Origin: Plantago ovata
Lineage: Eukaryota > Streptophyta > Magnoliopsida > Lamiales > Plantaginaceae
Direction: 5' to 3'
DNA: 64,000 nt
NCBI GenBank assembly: GCA_028274465.1
Contig: CM051456.1
Location: 113,699,397-113,763,396 of the forward strand
Part shown: positions 61,290 through 64,000 of the stretch, in pieces
How the letters are laid out: each line of letters starts with the position of its first letter
Numbering within the stretch: the stretch's first letter is position 1
The notes under the pieces: model-generated
What the model was told of the DNA's origin: nothing
The model's input: only the letters and a program-made list of their open reading frames with translations
The model's database searches: none
Translations under genes and position numbers: made by a program

Positions 61290-62223
61290 CTTCCTTGGAG
61301 ATATTATAATTAGAAGAATACCATTTGAAATCTTCTGATTCCTCCTATACAGAGGCCCATATTATTATCTAACATAACTTTAGTTACATATATAAATACA
61401 TGTTAATGTGTCCTATGCTTATTCTAATCCTATACTTAGGTAACACTTATTCCTTCTATTAACAATCCCCTTTTTTTTTTCTTTATCTTGTACTGTCTGT
61501 CTATATTAAAACATCTTGAAGCCACTTTCCATTACTTGCACTAGTGATATTCCTCTCATAACAAATCCTTCATTATACTATTCGCCAGTCTTATTCATCA
61601 CCCCAACTCGTAGAATCCCCGAAAAGAAAAAATCTAGAGAGTACTCCATTATGAGAGCTTAACATGTGAATACAATGTAACCTGCCATTTACAACATTCA
61701 GCACCTTTAAATAGCATGTCAGACAATCAGCCATAGTTCGTTCTTTGGATATAATCAAGGGCAGAACATGATAATGATTCATAAGCTGCATTGGCATGGC
61801 ATTACCACTTACCAGGCACGCAAAGAATCTTAGGAAAGAAATGGTCGTTTTGGGTTGAGCCTCAATCCAAGCATTTAAGAAAAATTCATCCCTTCATTTT
61901 TCATCATCTTATTGATCATGCTAGAAAGATGGCAAGAATGAATGTGGGTGGGGGTTTGGCTGCATGACAATAATACTGACTGAGGCATTTCATCAAACAG
62001 GTTGTATGCAGTTTCACAAGAGAATTTCCTTGACAGATCACGAGGCCGTTAAACACCGATTGGAGTAAAAGCTAAGAAGTTTATATTCATCAACTATCAC
62101 ATTCAGTTACAAAAGCGACAAGTACAAGAATTGCATACAGTACAGAGACCGAGTGTCACAAGCGATGGAGTTTTATGCCGCTTTCGTTCTTTTTCTGAAA
62201 CTCATCATGTGCTATATTTTATA
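61290..62223. other. Upstream region of the ankyrin-PGG gene
   Basis: AT-rich, with poly-T runs and no coding frame that I can support. It should contain the promoter of the - strand ankyrin gene. Confidence 0.45.
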
Positions 62224-62489
62224 CTCCCTCCGTCCCGGTGAGAAGCCTACGTTTGCACGGTTTTTAATGAGAGGTTTTGTTTGATATTGATTTATTAATA
62301 TAGAATGGAATGTGGGTCAATATTTAAATGGTAGCGGTGGGGAAAATAATTAAATTAAAGTGTGAATGTGGGGACAATGATTAAAGTAATATAAATGGTA
62401 TGTAGGGTAGCTTCCAAAAATAGAAACGTAAAGAATTGATTGGGACGGCCCAAAAAGGAATACGTAAAGAAATGAGCGGGACAAATGAG
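62224..62489. mobile_element. Stowaway-like MITE (266 bp), degenerate right end
   Basis: The left end CTCCCTCCGTCCCGGTGAGA is preceded by TA. The right end in reverse complement reads CTCATTTGTCCCGCTCATTT and is followed by TA. The interior pairs CTACGTTTGC near the left with TACGTAAAGA near the right. Confidence 0.65.
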
Positions 62490-64000
62490 TAATTTTAATG
62501 CCTTACAAAGTTTTTCTTATGTTTTGGTCAATTGTTTACACATTTGACCAATATATTACATTTAAATTATATTAATAAAAAAATTCCAACAAATTAAAAT
62601 TGCAATTGGAACCCTATTTTCATACAGAAATTCATTTTCTCCCTCTATGTTCATGGCCTCCAATGGAACAACCCGCAGCTACAAAGAGTAAATCCTACTA
62701 CTGGGTTACACAGTTGGTGTCTCCCTGTGATAGGGCTACAACTACAAGGGCGCTACAAGGGAGACTGAAATCATTTCCCACAACGTCAAACTTATTACCT
62801 GGATGTACTCGTATAGTTTATTTCAGCACAACTAATTAATTATTATACTGTCTTTATTCGAGCTAAACAATTTTCACGTTCTAGTGTCTTATCTTAATTA
62901 ATTAATGACTTAATAATTCATGTATCTAGAAAGCTTGATAAAGTACCAACCGCGTTTAAGATTTCAAAAACCTCTTCTAGAGATTTTGTCCGACAAAGCA
63001 GCTATCATCATTGTTTTGTTTCAAACTCATGATCTAAGCCTCTTGAATCCTACCAGGTCTGCAATTTAACTTGAATTTCCTAATTTACAATCTATTATAC
63101 AATAATAGTACTGTAGTGTGGATTATGGGTTCCCAATTTTATTTTATTTTAAATGATTGCTAGTCCTAGTCGTACGACTAAAATGTTATTTGAAATGTTA
63201 AATCTGGTGTAGACTTGTTTCATTTTTCTCTTGGATGATGATGGTTTGGCGTTTCTCATTTGACGTAGTTGCTCGGTTACTTTAGTCTTTAAGTGATGCA
63301 ATGAACACGTTCAAAGGGCTCACTTTGTGTCCACCGATAATGCTGGTTTTGGATAGGCTTGTTCCGCATATGTCCAGTTCCTGCTTTGGGTTTCCATTAG
63401 TAGTATTAAACATGTTGAGGCAGGTTGAGTATCCCATAACTCAATATAAGTTCCATTTTCAATAAAATCTAAATTTAAGTTAAAGATGTTGGAAATTATG
63501 AAGAAAAATGATAAATAAATAATACCTTTTGTGGTTTATTTATTTGGAGACCATTTCTTAATTATTGAGTAATTAAGATAAAGTAATATATATCCGAAAG
63601 CTACTTCGTATGAGCTTCGAATGGATATATTAGATACTCATAATGGACTTTGGGTTATTGAGAAATAAGTGCTTAAAGTAAGAAGGTTGTGTGGGTGTGT
63701 CCAAGTGGTGTAGCTAGATGAGTTAAGTACAATCCTGATCAGATTGGTACACGAAACTAGAGGACTTGTGTACGAGTGGATCGCGACCCTCGAACATGGA
63801 ATGTGAACCGAACCGAGTTTTTGCTGGTTCAACCTCTCAAGATCTTCTAGAAGGATGTTGACCCATGTTAGCTTTTGTAACTTATGGGAGTTACAAATAT
63901 TTAACATGGCATTTGTTGTCATTTACATAACATTTGTTGTCATCCATAATGCTCCAAATATTTTATATTGATGGACAATTATGAGATGACATGAAAGGTA
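62490..64000. other. Non-coding end of window, possible LTR start
   Basis: No gene is seen. From about 63487 the sequence begins TGTTGGAAATTATG and later carries GTGTACGAGTGGATCGCGAC, which could be the start of a retrotransposon LTR running off the window. Without the far end this is only a suggestion. Confidence 0.3.

Noticed and set aside
62600..62839. 79-codon + strand frame near the window end
   Set aside because: No recognisable domain and codon content unlike the real genes; treated as chance.

Overview
This window reads as nuclear DNA of a flowering plant, probably a core eudicot. It has AT-rich intergenic DNA, GT-AG introns, many small inverted-repeat (MITE) transposons, and plant-only families: PMEI-pectinesterase, a CBM22-GH10 endoxylanase of the XYN1 type, an ATXR5/6 histone methyltransferase, an R1-like CC-NBS-LRR and ankyrin-PGG membrane proteins. 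I cannot name the species. I found no rRNA, tRNA, CRISPR array or bacterial operon structure.

Layout. 1-4.1 kb: two tandem pectin methylesterase copies on the + strand; the first is badly damaged and the second is nearly whole but has one frameshift. 5.9-10.7 kb: an apparently intact endo-1,4-beta-xylanase gene (- strand, 8 coding exons). 11.7-12.9 kb: a Harbinger-like element. 14.3-52.7 kb: a segmental-duplication zone in which pieces of an ancestral xylanase / TAF7 / ATXR5-6 neighbourhood recur. It holds two complete ATXR5/6-type genes (16.1-20.3 and 48.6-52.7 kb, both -), two complete TAF7 genes in opposite orientation (24.2 kb - and 36.5 kb +), four broken xylanases and three isolated SET-exon fragments. 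Inserted among these are a Ty3/gypsy remnant, a MULE-like element, two hAT-type elements, Stowaway-like MITEs, a solo LTR, a fragment of a DnaJ-type zinc-finger gene and a broken NBS-LRR gene. 54.0-61.3 kb: two tandem ankyrin-PGG genes (- strand); the upstream one (57.3-61.3 kb) is intact and carries an N-terminal copia-Gag-like domain, the other is a pseudogene. 61.3-64 kb is non-coding apart from transposon pieces.

The most striking structure is a hAT transposon cut in two by an inversion. Its left end (36,330) and right end (42,149) each still carry the same 8-bp target duplication (CTTGGATA), but they now lie 5.8 kb apart with one half flipped, together with the second TAF7 gene. The unflipped paralogue at about 24,889 shows the site without the insertion. 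The rearrangement junctions carry a duplicated 166-bp promoter-like segment and a perfect 17-bp fold-back hairpin, which suggests template switching during repair.

The genes do not form a pathway. Xylanase and pectin methylesterase act on cell walls, ATXR5/6 and TAF7 act on chromatin and transcription, and NBS-LRR and ankyrin-PGG families are linked to immunity and stress. They share the window through duplication history. Exon coordinates were derived by hand from splice signals, reading phase and comparison between paralogues.
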